Origin: Panagrolaimus kolymaensis
Lineage: Eukaryota; Nematoda; Chromadorea; Rhabditida; Panagrolaimidae
Assembly (NCBI GenBank): GCA_028622995.1
Contig: JAJQJQ010000018.1
Coordinates: 3,472,001 to 3,536,000, forward strand
Direction of reading: 5' to 3'
Length of the DNA stretch: 64,000 nucleotides
Shown here in pieces: positions 25,601 through 37,672 of the stretch; position 1 is the first letter of the stretch; each line of letters starts with the position of its first letter. Both the position numbers and the translations under genes were made by a program. The notes below the pieces were generated by a model. That model searched no databases, had not been told where the DNA came from, and was given only the letters and a program-made list of their open reading frames with translations.

Positions 25601-27784
25601 CTGCTTCAAAATAAGAAATAAAAAATGAATAAACAAACAAGACAACAACAAAAAATAAAAATAAAATAAAAGATGACTCAAAAAAGTGGTGCGTTACTAA
25701 AAATAACTTTCATTTTTTCTCATCTTTAAAAATTCATTATTTATGTTTTTCTTAAATAACTAACTTTTATTTATTTTTTCCTTGAATCTTGTTGTTGTTT
25801 ATTTGTTTTTGTTTTGATGCATAAGCTTGCTTACTTTTTTTTCATTTTGCAATTTTTAAACAGCGGATGTAAATATAATTTAAAAATGGAATTTTTTTCG
25901 AATAGATACAGTTAACTATAAAATTTTGTTGTTGAGCTAAAGATTAATATTTCTTAATAAAACTACAAAAATAGAGGGAGAAAGCGTAATAATATATTAA
26001 AATAATAAATTCCGCCAGGTGTGCTGTCTAAGAAAACAAAATAAATAATTAAATTTTGGAGTCTTTAATAATAAAAAATTGTAGTACTCAAGAAGAACTT
26101 GATGTTTTATGTTTTTCCTATTCACTACATTATGACTATGTTCTCCACTCTTGCTCATATAGCACCTTACAATACAAATTTAAGCCATTTGATTTACTCA
26201 TTTCAATCAACCAGCCTCTCTATCTCTTTCTAAAATTGATACACATCAAAGATCTTTCTTTTCTACATCAAAAACCCCTAAAAAAATCTCTGATCAGTTT
26301 TTTCGACAAATATACAAATAATAAACAGTTTAGGCATAAATAAAAAGAGACGAAAGAGAGGGACAACAAAACACAGTGAAGAAAGAAAAGTGGGAGAGAG
26401 ATAAACAAAACAAAACATTCTCCATTCTCGCTTGCTACTTTGACAAAAAGGTCGTCCGTTGTTTTCAATAATGGCGTAAACACTTTTTTTCCCTCTCTTC
26501 CTTCCTTCCTCTCTATCTCTATCTCTATCTATCTGTTGGTGGAGAGAAATAAACGAAACATTAATTTTTGTTTGCTTTCAAAACAAAACAATAAACAATA
26601 ATAACAAACGAAATAGTGGGGGGAAAGTATAAATAAAAATAAAATAAATATAAATAAAAATTGAAATCAATTTAAATTTCATACCATCTATTTCATTTTT
26701 TTATTGTTGTTTTCAGGTCCACCACCACCAACAACAACAACAGCAGCAACAACAACAAGCTCAAAATACTCGAGACGCTTTTGCAGCATTAGCGGCAGCC
26801 GCGGCAGCAAGTAATAGTGTAAATAATAGTCTTGTGTCTACAAATTTTGAAGATCCCTCAACTTCATTATTAAATCAACAACATAGAAACATGAATAATA
26901 ATTCAAGTCAACCACATTCTCGAAGCAGTGCCTCATCGAGTAATGCTTCGAATATGCCAAGTACATCATCCTCAGCTGTAGCAGCACGAAGAAGAGTCAG
27001 TGATAAAGCTGTGATGCCAATTTCTGCGGATATTGAACGAAATCGAGAATTTTATCGTACTCATGATGTTCGTCCACCATATACTTATGCATCCTTAATT
27101 CGACAAGCTGTTATGGAATCAAGGGATTGTCAATTGACTCTGAATGAAATATATCAATGGTTTACTGACACATTTGCATATTTTCGAAGAAATGCTGCAA
27201 CATGGAAGGTATGTTTCTGGGATTTGAAAAAATTAGGTAAACATTAATTTGGATTTCAGAATGCTGTCAGACATAATTTATCTTTACATAAATGTTTTGC
27301 AAGAGTTGAACAAAATGTTAAAGGCGCTGTATGGACTGTAGATGATTCAGAATTTTATAAGCGAAGGCCACAACGAGCTAGTTCAGCACGATCAGGCAAA
27401 GCTGGCACTCCATCCCTCGATCATCAATCTTTAGTCGATGTTCTTACTCAAGCTCATCAACATCAATTATTAGCTGCTGATCTAGCTGGTGGCAGTCATC
27501 AATTATTTAATGAAGATTATTTAAACCATCCTACAAAAGATGAAATTGATTTGGATGCGGGTCATTTGAGTCATTCAGCTGCAGCACCTTCATCAAGGCC
27601 AATATCAGCTGGTCCATCATCTGCAACTAAAACAGAACCGTATAGTCCTAATCGAGGTTCAGATCAAGATAATTCTCCTCAATTAATTGTAGATGATTTT
27701 GATGACGATGATGAACAACCAAATAGTAACGAAAATATTGCCTCCTCACATATGAACTCAAATAAAACATGTACAGATGATTGA
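22654..27784 (+). CDS. fkh-7: FoxP-family forkhead transcription factor (FKH-7-like), 5' end not found
   Basis: DNA-binding transcription factor of the FoxP subfamily. Exons: 22654-22956, 23019-23237, 23301-23752, 23809-24100, 26717-27208, 27260-27784; 760 residues in phase. Numbering from base 22654: an Ala run near residues 125-136; [20 protein letters not shown] at about 175-194; the FoxP C2H2 finger ([10 protein letters not shown], then FMQHLSQAH) at about 277-303; a leucine-zipper dimerisation helix ([21 protein letters not shown]) to about 345; a poly-Gln run; the forkhead at about 537-622 ([27 protein letters not shown], recognition helix [26 protein letters not shown]); and an acidic C-terminus. 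Finger plus zipper plus forkhead in this order is diagnostic of FoxP. The first exon begins after TTTTTTTAG with an in-frame stop just upstream, so an earlier start exon is required. The forkhead is split by a short intron right after TWK. Confidence 0.9.
24101..26716 (+). other. 2.6 kb FoxP intron
   Basis: This intron separates the finger/zipper exons from the forkhead exons. It runs from GTAAGTC to TTTTCAG, is T-rich on the sense strand for most of its length, and contains a CTAT-type microsatellite near its 3' end (about 26510-26533). No nested gene was found; open frames at 26056-26343 (plus) and 26268-26483 (minus) overlap each other and lack domains. Confidence 0.65.
26510..26533. repeat. 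CTAT/CTCTAT microsatellite
   Basis: Short tandem tract of CTCTAT and CTAT units inside the large FoxP intron. Confidence 0.6.
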
Positions 27785-27963
27785 TTTTAAAATATTAATA
27801 ATATTGGATGAAAATATATAATTGTTTTTTGATTTTGATTCTTTGAAAAATATTAATTTTTATATATAAAAGTGTTGAAATGAATTGTTTTTTCTTTTAC
27901 TTTTTTTAGCATATCTTGCTCACTCATTTTTTTCTTTGTCTTTGATTTTGTTTTTGCCCATGG

Positions 27964-27969
27964 AATAAA
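27964..27969 (+). terminator. Candidate FoxP poly(A) signal
   Basis: AATAAA 180 bases after the FoxP stop codon. A further AATAAA follows within 40 bases, so the exact site is uncertain. Confidence 0.35.
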
Positions 27970-28113
27970 TCGCAAAAATTTGTAAGATAATAACACCATG
28001 AAATAAAATAAAACAAACAAAAAAAAACACGCAATATAAATGTAACAATTTTTTAAATATTTAAAAAAGAGTAAAACAACGAACTCAAAAAGTTAAAACA
28101 AAATAAATAAAAA

Positions 28114-28127
28114 ATTGTCATGGCAAC
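28114..28127 (+). promoter_or_regulatory. Candidate RFX/DAF-19 X-box upstream of rab-28
   Basis: ATTGTCATGGCAAC is two imperfect RFX half-sites around a central AT. It agrees with the C. elegans X-box form (GTTNYCATRGNAAC-like) except for the first base. It lies 110 bases before the rab-28 start codon, within the usual distance for ciliary genes controlled by DAF-19. Rab28 is a known ciliary GTPase, so site and gene agree. This is recognition by eye, not a scored match. Confidence 0.6.
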
Positions 28128-28236
28128 GAGATGCAAAACTATTTTGTTTGAAGCATTATTTTGAACATTTTAAAGTAAATTTGTATGCTCACGTGCCGTC
28201 ATCACTTGTTTTATTAATAAACACATTAATAATAAT

Positions 28237-29321
28237 ATGGAATCAAAAGAGGAAGAAGATCAAGCCACCAATGATTTGGCTTCAACATTTGGTAATACTT
28301 CTATTCGAGAAAAAAGAGATTCCGATGATGATGATGAACCCGAACAATCATTAAAGTTGGTGGTAGTAGGTGATGGAACAACGGGAAAAACTTCTTTCTG
28401 CACCAGATTTGCACAAAAGAATTTTAATAAAAAATATACACAGGTTCGATTCAGATGCTTGCCTATCAGAAGTTACAGTATTAAAATAATTTTAGACTGT
28501 TGGAGTTGATTTCTTTTCACGGCGAATAATGATTAAACCCAAAATATCTGTTCTATTACAAGTGTGTTTGTTTCTTTCTTTTTCAAAGAAAATGTTAAGG
28601 CATTTTCTTTGTTACTAAAAAATTAAGCTTATTAAATTAATTTATTTTTTCTCTTTTTTAAAGATATGGGATATTGGTGGCCAAAGTCTGTCCGCGAATA
28701 TGTTAGCTAATTATTTATATGGAGCCCATGCAGTTTTATTTGTATATGATGTTGTTGCAGCAACAAGTTTTGAAAATTTAGCAGAATGGATTGAAAGAGT
28801 TAAATCAATTACAAAAACTTATGAAAAAGTAAGTTGGAATTTATTTTAATTTTTAAAACATATATAAAACTATTAATTTTTTTAGCAACCCATATTTGCA
28901 TTGATTGGGAATAAAACAGATATGGAACATCGAAGAGCTGTTCGAATTGATAAACATAATAAATTAGCCCAAAATTCAACTATGAATGCTTTTTATGTTT
29001 CAGCCAAAACCGGTGATAGTGTTGATCTCTGTTTCAGGTAACAAAAAATCTTTAATCTCTTTCAGAAAAATTTTTTATAGACAAATTGCTGGACTAATTA
29101 TGGGTATAAATTTGAGTAAAACAGATTTGGAATCTGATATCAGCATAGTTAAAGCTCCAGTTACTGTATGCGAAGTTGAAGAAACTCCACCACAGAAATC
29201 AACCATATCACAATCAACTCATCAGCCATCATCTGTTGGGGAATCCCTTCCAATACCTCCTGACCCTAAAAAATTAACCACCGATTCAAGTCGTAATTCG
29301 TCCGTTTGCTCAATTCAATGA
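28237..29321 (+). CDS. rab-28: Rab28-type small GTPase
   Basis: Ras-superfamily GTPase; RAB-28 works with the BBSome and IFT at cilia of sensory neurons. Five exons: 28237-28443, 28496-28561, 28664-28828, 28886-29037, 29081-29321; 276 residues in phase. An acidic N-terminal extension of about 38 residues precedes the G domain. G1 is GDGTTGKTS (45-53), G3 is WDIGGQS (93-99; the Gly-Gly is typical of Rab28), G4 is NKTD (155-158) and G5 is SAKTGDS. The C-terminus ends CSIQ, a CAAX box predicted to be farnesylated, as in Rab28 and unlike the double-Cys of most Rabs. It is longer than vertebrate Rab28 (about 220 residues) because of the N-terminal extension and a Ser/Pro-rich linker before the CAAX box. 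Exon 1 ends at a GTTCGA donor. Exon 5 could instead start at a TTCAG 15 bases upstream, but only 29081 keeps the frame. Confidence 0.92.
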
Positions 29322-29497
29322 AAAGAAACGTAACAGTACCAGGCCGTGAGCCATTGATGACACCTTTCCTCTCCTTTCATTACCTTTATTTTCTCTCCTT
29401 GTCTCTTTTTGCTTTCTTTGTCTTTTGTGATCTCTTAAAAATCCATTGTTCATTTCTTTGCATAATTATTTTATTTATTGTTTTTTTGATATTATTG

Positions 29498-29503
29498 AAT
29501 AAA
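29498..29503 (+). terminator. Candidate rab-28 poly(A) signal
   Basis: AATAAA 177 bases after the rab-28 stop. Confidence 0.4.
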
Positions 29504-30217
29504 TTATATATTTACAAAAAAGTTACAAGAAGTAAAACACGATAACTTTAAATCTTGTTTTGATATATCCACTTACTTCTGTGCGGTTCATCCACAAACT
29601 TATTTGGCGATTGATATATATTTTATTTGCGCGGACTTTTATTTCACCGGACATCGTTCATTCAATTATATTTGGCGCCCGCCGCAATCAATACAAAATT
29701 GCGCTTTGTTGCTGCTTTTGCTTGTTATTGAACATCAACGCTATTTTTCCCTTCTTCCTTGTTGGAGTTGACGTCGTCGTTGTCTTCGATCCATTCAAAA
29801 TAACATCACAACCAGCAGTAGAAGGTTTTTTAGAGCGCCTTTTCATTCTCTCATTTAATCGCACTCTCTCGTTTTCTCATTTAAACAAAAATGTTAGAAG
29901 CTCTTTTTTATTTTTCCTCTATAGGAGTGCACACGTTATGTTTTATTTTGCAGCAGTAAGTCACACACAAAGAAAAGATATCGATAATTTCTCTTTTAAA
30001 ATTGCTAAATTGTTTGGATCAAAATGGCAGAATAAAAATATTGAAATTAATTATTTAAAATGATTATAACATAAAAAAGCGTTTCGGCTATGCTACACAT
30101 CATTCTTTAATAAAATAACAAATTCGTGCTCAAAAGTCGCGCGCTACAGTACGAAAAAAAATTCTCTTCTTTCTTGCTGCTTCGCTATTGCTGTTGCTCG
30201 TGCACGCACGCACACAT

Positions 30218-30240
30218 CTCACTGGCATCTCGCCAGTGAG
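30218..30240. repeat. Perfect hairpin-forming inverted repeat
   Basis: CTCACTGGC, a 5-base loop ATCTC, then GCCAGTGAG. The stem extends by a T-G and an A-T pair. It is 339 bases upstream of the BICRA-like start codon in a locally less AT-rich patch. Confidence 0.7.
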
Positions 30241-30578
30241 GTTTGAGCAACACAGCAGCAGCAGCGTTAAAAAAAAGATACAATGCGATGAAAAAGGAAA
30301 AAATAATGTCAAGAAATTTTGCCGTTATTTTATAACAATTGATTTAACTATTGTAATTATTTTTTAAGTTTTTCTTTCATAATTCGTGTTAGTTTTTTCT
30401 TTTTTTAAACTTTTTTTTAATATTGATTCGTGTCGAAAAATAGAAAAGTAAACACCAAAGATTTTTTTCTTTTCAGCTCTACTACTTATGATGGTAGCTA
30501 GATAGTTTAAATAAAATCGCATTATTATTTGATAATAAAATATATATTGTCAAAGCTACCGGTATATCCATTTAAAGG

Positions 30579-33500
30579 ATGTCCGGCGCTGATGACGACT
30601 ACGACTTTGATCAGTAAGTTTAAAAATACATATATAAAAGTGGAATATATTCGAATATAAGAAATATTTTGAAATTTTGATTATTTTAATATTATTACCA
30701 TTATATTTTGGAATCATACAACCATTCTATGCTGAAGGGCATCAGCTGGAGTGGTGTCCATCCCAAAATTTTGTGGCTAACGGCCAATATAAAACATTTT
30801 GGTTTGCTCGATGGGTGGAGCGTCAAAAAAAAATTTTTCACGATGACGCTGCACAATGGGGGCGGAGTCGTATGCAAACTGTGCACTTGCTATGATAAAG
30901 TAGCTTCAAATAAGTGTCACAGTTTATTATAGAAGAATATATTATATGCAAAACAATGCTCCACCCTTTTTTAATAATGCTGGTTGAATTGTGGAATAAT
31001 GCGTTTATAATTCTTCCCCCGTCATTAAATCTCAGAACGACTTTACCAGATCAGCTTTTTATTAATTAACATTATTTTTTAGGCAATGGTTCTTCGAAGA
31101 GTTCGAGGAGTTGAACAAGAATACAGATCCAGTCGAAAACGATTATGGCACATCCCTGGATGTGCCAGTGGATATGGGACAACCACAGCCCCGTGGTGGC
31201 TCGCCCCTTCCATCATCATCCACCTCCAGCCATGGACATCATCGTCAGTCGCATCAACAACCTATTCAGCCTCAGCAACAAGTGATACAACAATCCCATC
31301 AAACTTATCAGGAGCAGCAATCGATGAGTCTCATGGACAATATGATGCCATCAACATCAGATTATGGCATGCAATCTTCACATATTCAAGATCAACCTCC
31401 AGTTTCCCAGCATCAACAACATCAAATGCAAGTTGTTCATAATCAAGCATCCCAACAACAATTTGAAACGCTCCAACCATATAATCCAAGTCAGGGCAAT
31501 GTGGTGCAGAACCATTATCATCAACAAAATTCACAAATGTATGATATGGATATGGATTTTATTTCAAATGAAGCTTCCACTAGTTCTGCAATGCCAATGG
31601 AATGTAGGATATCACAAGAATATGGTGTTGTTCAACAATCTCAACAACAATATCAACACCATCAGCAACAATCACAGCCGATACAAAATGATGCTCAATG
31701 GATTTCTATGGATTCCTCCTCACAAATGCCATCCCAACAAAATAATAGTCAGCAACAAATGACTTCAGTGGTGTATACTACAACTTCGCAACAAATGCAA
31801 AGGATACCTGATCCGGGAGGACATCTCTCAAATCAGCAACCTCAAATTATAAATAATTTTAATTCTCAACAACAATCATTGCCTCAACAACAAATTATTC
31901 AAACGGGTATTAATGGAGAAACTATATTAACTAATATGCAACCGGTAGTACAACAACAACGAATTATACATCAATCAACCCAACAACAACAACCATTCGA
32001 AATAAATTCTTCAAATAATTATATTCCCCAACAACAACACCAGCAAATAACTTATATAGATCCTTCAGGATCTCAACAATTTATAACCCCGGTGGAAAAT
32101 AACAGCAATAATGGCTTTCATCAACAACAACAAATTATGCAAGTTATTCCACAAACAATTCCAATTCAACCTACCCCACCTAAAAATGAGCCACAACCAC
32201 GACCTGCACCTCCATCAAAAGCAAAGGCAAAAAATACCACGACGAGAGCTAATGGAAAGAAAAAGAATCCACCAGCGGGTACTGAAACTGCATTATCAAA
32301 AATATCAAAAATTGCAGCGAATTCAACTCAAGTTGTCGTTGATATAGGTCCAAACATGCAAAAAATGGGTGAATTGATGGCAAAAATGCAGGATTTGGAA
32401 TCAAAAGTAAATAAACAAATTAATAAAATAGTTTAAAATAATTAATTTAGGAACAAATGGGATACGATATGAGCGAAATGAGGAAAGATGTTGAACGGCA
32501 ATTGAATGAAATTCTCTCAGGGTAAAATTTTAAAATTTTTCTTTATTCTTTTAATCTTTCATCTATGTTTAAGAGCACAAATTGATTCAAAATCAACTAA
32601 CGCTGCTCCTACGCCTGTTCCTCCACAACCTGCTCCTCCAAAACCAACCCCTACACCAAATTATCCTCCAATTGCTCCAAGCATTTCCATACCGGTAGCA
32701 GCAGCATCAACCCCTCAACAAGCTGCAAAAGGTAAAAAGAAACCAACAAAAGCAGAAAAACAAAAAGAATTACAACAAAAACAACAAATGGCAGCTCAAT
32801 CAAATGCAAATAATCAAAATGTTACAAATCAAAATAATCAACAACAAAATTTTCAAAATTCACAGCAAATGCAGCCACCTCCTCAAACTCCAATTCCAAC
32901 AAATGATTATCGTATAGTTTCACGAGATCCAAATTGTTTATTAGTTGAAGTTAATGGAACTATTATGAAAGCTATTATGGTTAAAACTGAAAATCAAACA
33001 GCAACGTATCAGATTTTGGGTCCTGCAGATCCTTCTGAAATATACGCTCCTCCACAAAATAATGTTCAAGTACAAATGCAACCACCACCACAACAACAGC
33101 AACAACAGCAAAAGCGTGTTCAACCTATTAAATCATCGGCAGCTCCAATATATCAAAATGAAATAATCGATGATGCTTCAGAAATGGATGCATTGGCCGC
33201 GGCTGCAGTATCGGATGTTGTAGAAAGTATGGTAAATAAAAATAAAAAGAAAGCGCCGCCAAAGAAAAAGAAAGCCTCTGAACCACCTGCGGCTGAAAAA
33301 GCAGCACCAGCTCAAAAAATCAATGAAGCTCCGGCAATGCATCCGCCACTACCGGAGCCAACAGTAATATGCGTGCCATCAACTTCTAAACAACCACCAC
33401 CAAAACCAAAAATTATTCTGCCTGCACCTATTGATTTAGCAAAACGGGTTAAAGATAAAACGGATATTCGCAAAAGAAAGTGAGTTAAAGATTTAAAATA

Positions 33501-36492
33501 AAAAACATTAACTAATAAATTTCAATAAAATTTTAGAATCTCTGATTTTATTAAGGGTATGAAAGAATCAATAGGAACAGCAGATGTAAATTCGCCATTT
33601 ATCGATAAAGATGATGTATTTAATAGATTAATTCCATATGGATTTCATTATGAGCCGGATCTCAGTGAAAAAACTATGGATAAATATGATCATGAATTAT
33701 TGAGGCATCAAACTTATTTACATGATAAACATAAAAGTATTGAATCCAGAATGAAAAATATATTTCTTAGAGACATTACTGTTTGTAAAAAAATTTAAAA
33801 CTATTAAATAATTTTTTGAAATTTCAGAAACAAAGTTTTGATCTCGAATTAAATATGTTATTAGCCATTGATGCGGATTATGAAAAGCAAATGCTAGAAA
33901 AAGAAAAACAGTTATGTCAACAGGATCCATGTAAGCGATTTTTGTCATTTTTATACGAAATAATTTAAATTCGCAAATTTTAGTTGCTTTTGTTCGCGAA
34001 GGTGAATTCCTTAAAGCCAATTATTTGACTGAAGAGTACATCACCGAAGCTCGAAATAAATTAAATCAGAATAAACCAAAGAATACTAAATTAACAAAAG
34101 GTCTCACATTTGAACCCAGTCGATTTGATGAACAAGTGTATATTCAACGAAGGCCAGCACTTATTAAAGAAATGGAAGAAGAAATTAGACGTGAAAATCT
34201 TAGAAAAGCTCATCCTAAACCTCCTCCTCCTCCACCCGAAGTGAAACCTCCAAAAGCTGTGTTGCAACCATCCACACAAATGCAAGCTAAAGTAAAACCT
34301 GAAATTGAAGATATACATTCGCCTTCTTCTTCATCATCTTCGATAAAAATGAATATATCAAAGCCTTCATATATTCCAGCGCCACCTATTAGAGCAACAT
34401 CAAAAACTAAAAAAGTAGCTGTATCTTTTACGAGCAGGAGTGATGATAGCTCTTCGGATGATGCTGAATACAACATAACATCAAAAGCAAAGAAATCAAC
34501 AAAATCTTTTAGATCTCCATCGCCACAAAAGGATAGAAAATCAAAATCACCACAGAAAACAAAGGTATTTAATTCTGTGAAATCGCTTAATAAAGAAAAA
34601 GAAAAGGTTCCTAGTCCTTTGGATAAAATTAATAATAAGGCTCAACAACCACCAATTAAAACAACAATTCGCAAACCGATACCACCTCCAGAATCATTGT
34701 TTTATCCGCCAATGAATTTAAGCAATTATAAAATCCCAAAAATTGGAGAAGCTCCTAAACCTGTGCCACCAGCAACAACTATGCCAGAGATATTATTTAA
34801 TGAACCACATCGAGCTCCTTTACTTCCAACACCACCAACAAAAGCTCCATTGCTTCCAATTCCGCCAACAAAAGAACTTCCAAAAATTGCAGAAATGAAA
34901 AATGTTGTCGAAACATTCAAAATCAAAAAATCAACACTCATTAATAATGCAAACCAAAATATTATTTCAAATAAGGAAATGAAAGTGAAGCATCACCATC
35001 ATCACCATTTAAAAAATACGGAAAAGCATGGTGACAAAATCCGGTCAAGTAGCGCTATCCCAAGTCCAAATCATCCAATTCCAATAAATATTGGTGATCG
35101 AAGTCAATCAATGAATCGTGAAAAGGAAAGCTTCAAAGCTCCTTCATTGTTCATTAAACCGATATTCAAACCGCCGATGGAATCCAGGAAAGAAGATAAA
35201 CGGCTAAATGAAAAGGAAAGAGATAATGAAAAAAGAAACGAAAAAGATGAGAAGAAAAGGGAAAAGCCTGATGTTGAAAAAGATCGCAGCAAAATCATGG
35301 ATACTCAATTAAGAGAAACAGTTACAAAATCATTGGAATTACCAGCAGGTAAACCAATGGAATTGGGATTGAAATTAAAAATTACAAAACCATTACCTCC
35401 TCCAATTAAACCAGCAGAAACTATTGAAAAGAAGCCAATTAAATTAAAGCTTAATTTTTCTAAACCTGCTCAATCACCATCAATTAAATTTGAAGAAACA
35501 GAAGAACCTGGATTAATGATTGTGGATGATGATGAGGATACGAATGAAGCGGATGATGTTGGAGCAAAAGAGGCAAAGCGAAAAAGAAAAGAAGAAAAGC
35601 ATCGTAAAAAAGAGGAAAAACGCAAACGTAAACTTGAAAAAGAAATGCGAAAACAAAAAGAACGAGAAACAGCTGAAGCCCCAAAAACACCTAAAATTCC
35701 TAAAATCCAAGCTCCTCAACTTCATGTTATTAAATCAGAAGCTGCTGATGTGGCACGAAGCCAATCCCCTATTGGAGGCTTGAAGGTCAAATTATCCTTC
35801 AAAAAACCACAACCTGTGGAAGCTCCGATGCCAATATTGGAAGCAGCTGTACAAATTCCTCCACCACCTAAACTCAAAGTAACTATTCCCCGAATTCCAT
35901 TTCCTTTACCAGAAGAGCCAGAGCCTGCTGCAAAAAAATCAAAAAAAGAAAAGAAAGAGAAAAAAGAGAAAAAGAAAGAAAGTAAAAAACGCGATAGTTC
36001 TGGACTTGACAATGAACAATTCGACAACAGCAATGCCGCAGAAGCTCCGCCTTTAAAAATACAGAAATTAAAAATTAAAAGAATGGCCACTCCTCCTCCA
36101 ACTTCATCAACTCCGCCTTCGATAATTGCCGCAGCAGATGTATCTGCTAAAGCAGGGCGGGAGGCAACAGCGAAAAAAGAAGCATTAAATTTAAAAAGTT
36201 CAGAAAATTTCCCGATTCTGGAGCAAAGACGTGAGCAACCTCGAATGATGGGCCAACCTCCAACATCCGCATCGGCTGAAAATGCTAGCCAAATATCACC
36301 ATTCCCAGCATTTCCAGATTTTAATTCAAAGAAAACTAGTAAGCAAAGATTTATATTTACAAAAAATTAAAAAAACATTTTTAATATTTAATTTATTCCA
36401 ATGTAATTTTTTTAGATGATAATTCTGTTCAGCCTGCAGTGGATTTACGCTCAATAACCGAGCGGATATTATCTCGATGTCGCGCGGATTAA
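30579..36492 (+). CDS. BICRA/GLTSCR1-like chromatin-remodelling complex subunit
   Basis: Probable nuclear scaffold related to GLTSCR1/BICRA, the defining subunit of non-canonical BAF (ncBAF/GBAF) SWI/SNF complexes. Eight exons: 30579-30613, 31083-32406, 32451-32521, 32574-33479, 33537-33780, 33828-33930, 33984-36338, 36416-36492; 1,704 residues, all in phase. The N-terminus is MSGADDDYDFDQQWFFEEFE; then about 420 Gln/Asn/His-rich residues; a short amphipathic stretch (KDVERQLNEIL); a Pro/Gln region; then the one structured part at about residues 795-905 (VFNRLIPYGFHYEPDLSE, a helix with YDHELLRHQTYLHDKHKSI, and AFVREGEFLKANYL), which resembles the conserved GLTSCR domain. The rest is Lys/Pro/Glu-rich with several SPxK-like sites and basic clusters suited to nuclear import. 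Length is close to human BICRA (about 1,560). The family call rests on one domain and overall architecture. Confidence 0.62.
30614..31082 (+). other. BICRA-like gene intron 1 with a GC-richer island
   Basis: A 469-nt intron after an 11-codon first exon; the other introns of the gene are about 45-80 nt. Bases about 30725-30890 are distinctly less AT-rich than the surroundings and open in several frames on both strands (60-74 codons). No protein domain or known RNA fold was recognised. Confidence 0.5.
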
Positions 36493-37672
36493 AACCAAAT
36501 TTCAACAAAATGCAATGATGCATCAATGAATTTAAATGGTTGAAATCTCCATAATTATGGATTTAAAACTTTATTTATTCATCGATTTTCAACAAAAAAA
36601 ACTTAAAATGTCGCAACTCCACTATTTAGGAGCCTTAAAATCAAACAGGTCTCTCCTCTGTCTTTTCCTTCCTTCATGCTTTTAATATTATTTTTTTTTG
36701 TAGAAATAATATTACTAAAAATAATTTCTTCAAAAATTTTACTTTTTGATCTTTCTTTTCTTGCAAAATTAATCTTTTGGTTATTTATCCAACATCGTCT
36801 AATCTTTAAAAAAAGCTTGCTCATGTAATAATTTGGGTTCTTTCTCCCTTTCAAATTATTAAAAAAGATTAAATATTTTTATATCGCAAAAAAAAATTAA
36901 TTTGTTGTCGTAATTTTAGTTATTAAAAAAAACGATTGCATATGTGTTGTGTTGTGAGTGTGTGTGTCGATATTCACCGGTTTTTTTTGTATAATCTAGT
37001 AACAATTTTTAATATGGCCATTTATTTTAAAATCGAATTTGTTTCTTTTTTCTCTCATAAACCTCGTCTCAAATCCTTTAAAAAAACTATTGCTTATTAT
37101 GTTTTTTCACCCTTTTTTACTTTCATCGGTTACTTTTATTATTGTTTTTCTTTCTTTCCTTTTTTTTGCATGTATTTATATTTGGTGAATCCTGTGGCGT
37201 TAGGTTTATTTTTTGCTCTTTCTCTCATGTTTAGCACTCTGATTTGGATTGTCTCGCAAAATATAATAGGGTCGCTATTTTTTTCTTATGTTCATTTGAA
37301 ATTGTAGGTATATCGACGCTTTTATTTTCTCCTTTCTTTTACATTATCCCATTTATTCTCGTCAAACAGGAAACTGTGATCAAGTCTTTATTAGCTATAT
37401 TTTTCTTAACTTTTTTTCTTCGTCTCACATGTTCGGATATTCGTTGTATTGTTCATTATTATCGTTTTTAACAAAATGAAGAAGAGTGTATTTCTTATTA
37501 TTATTCTTATTCTGTAAAAATGAGATTATATTGTAAGTAATGTTTTTGTTCCGATAGAATCGGTCCAATGAAAGTAAGAAAGATAAATCATTCCAAAATA
37601 AGATTTATTCATAAAAAACAAAGCAAAATACAACGGAAACAAATCAAGTAAATCTAAAAAATCTAATATAGC
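36493..37672. other. Intergenic region between convergent BICRA-like and MRPS24 genes
   Basis: About 1.2 kb holding both 3' UTRs. The frame at 36936-37307 is a hydrophobic Phe/Leu/Tyr string from T-rich sequence and is not called. No other feature is seen. Confidence 0.5.
37604..37609 (-). terminator. MRPS24 poly(A) signal
   Basis: AATAAA on the minus strand 64 bases beyond the MRPS24 stop. Confidence 0.5.

Larger units (their letters stand above)
29322..30578. other. Intergenic region, rab-28 to BICRA-like gene
   Basis: About 1.26 kb. A candidate rab-28 poly(A) signal is at 29498-29503. A 167-codon open frame at 29560-30063 has no recognisable domain, no clear splice structure and Phe/Leu-rich composition; I do not call it a gene. 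A perfect 9-bp inverted repeat lies at 30218-30240 and a CTACAGTA motif at 30143-30150. Confidence 0.5.

Noticed and set aside
29560..30063. 167-codon open frame between rab-28 and the BICRA-like gene
   Set aside because: Composition is Phe/Leu/Ile-rich as expected from AT-rich DNA. No domain, no conserved motif, and it is intron-free in a region where nearly all exons are short. It could be real but nothing supports it.
36936..37307. 123-codon hydrophobic frame
   Set aside because: A Phe/Tyr/Leu string from T-rich 3' flanking DNA, with an overlapping frame of the same kind; no membrane-protein family recognised.
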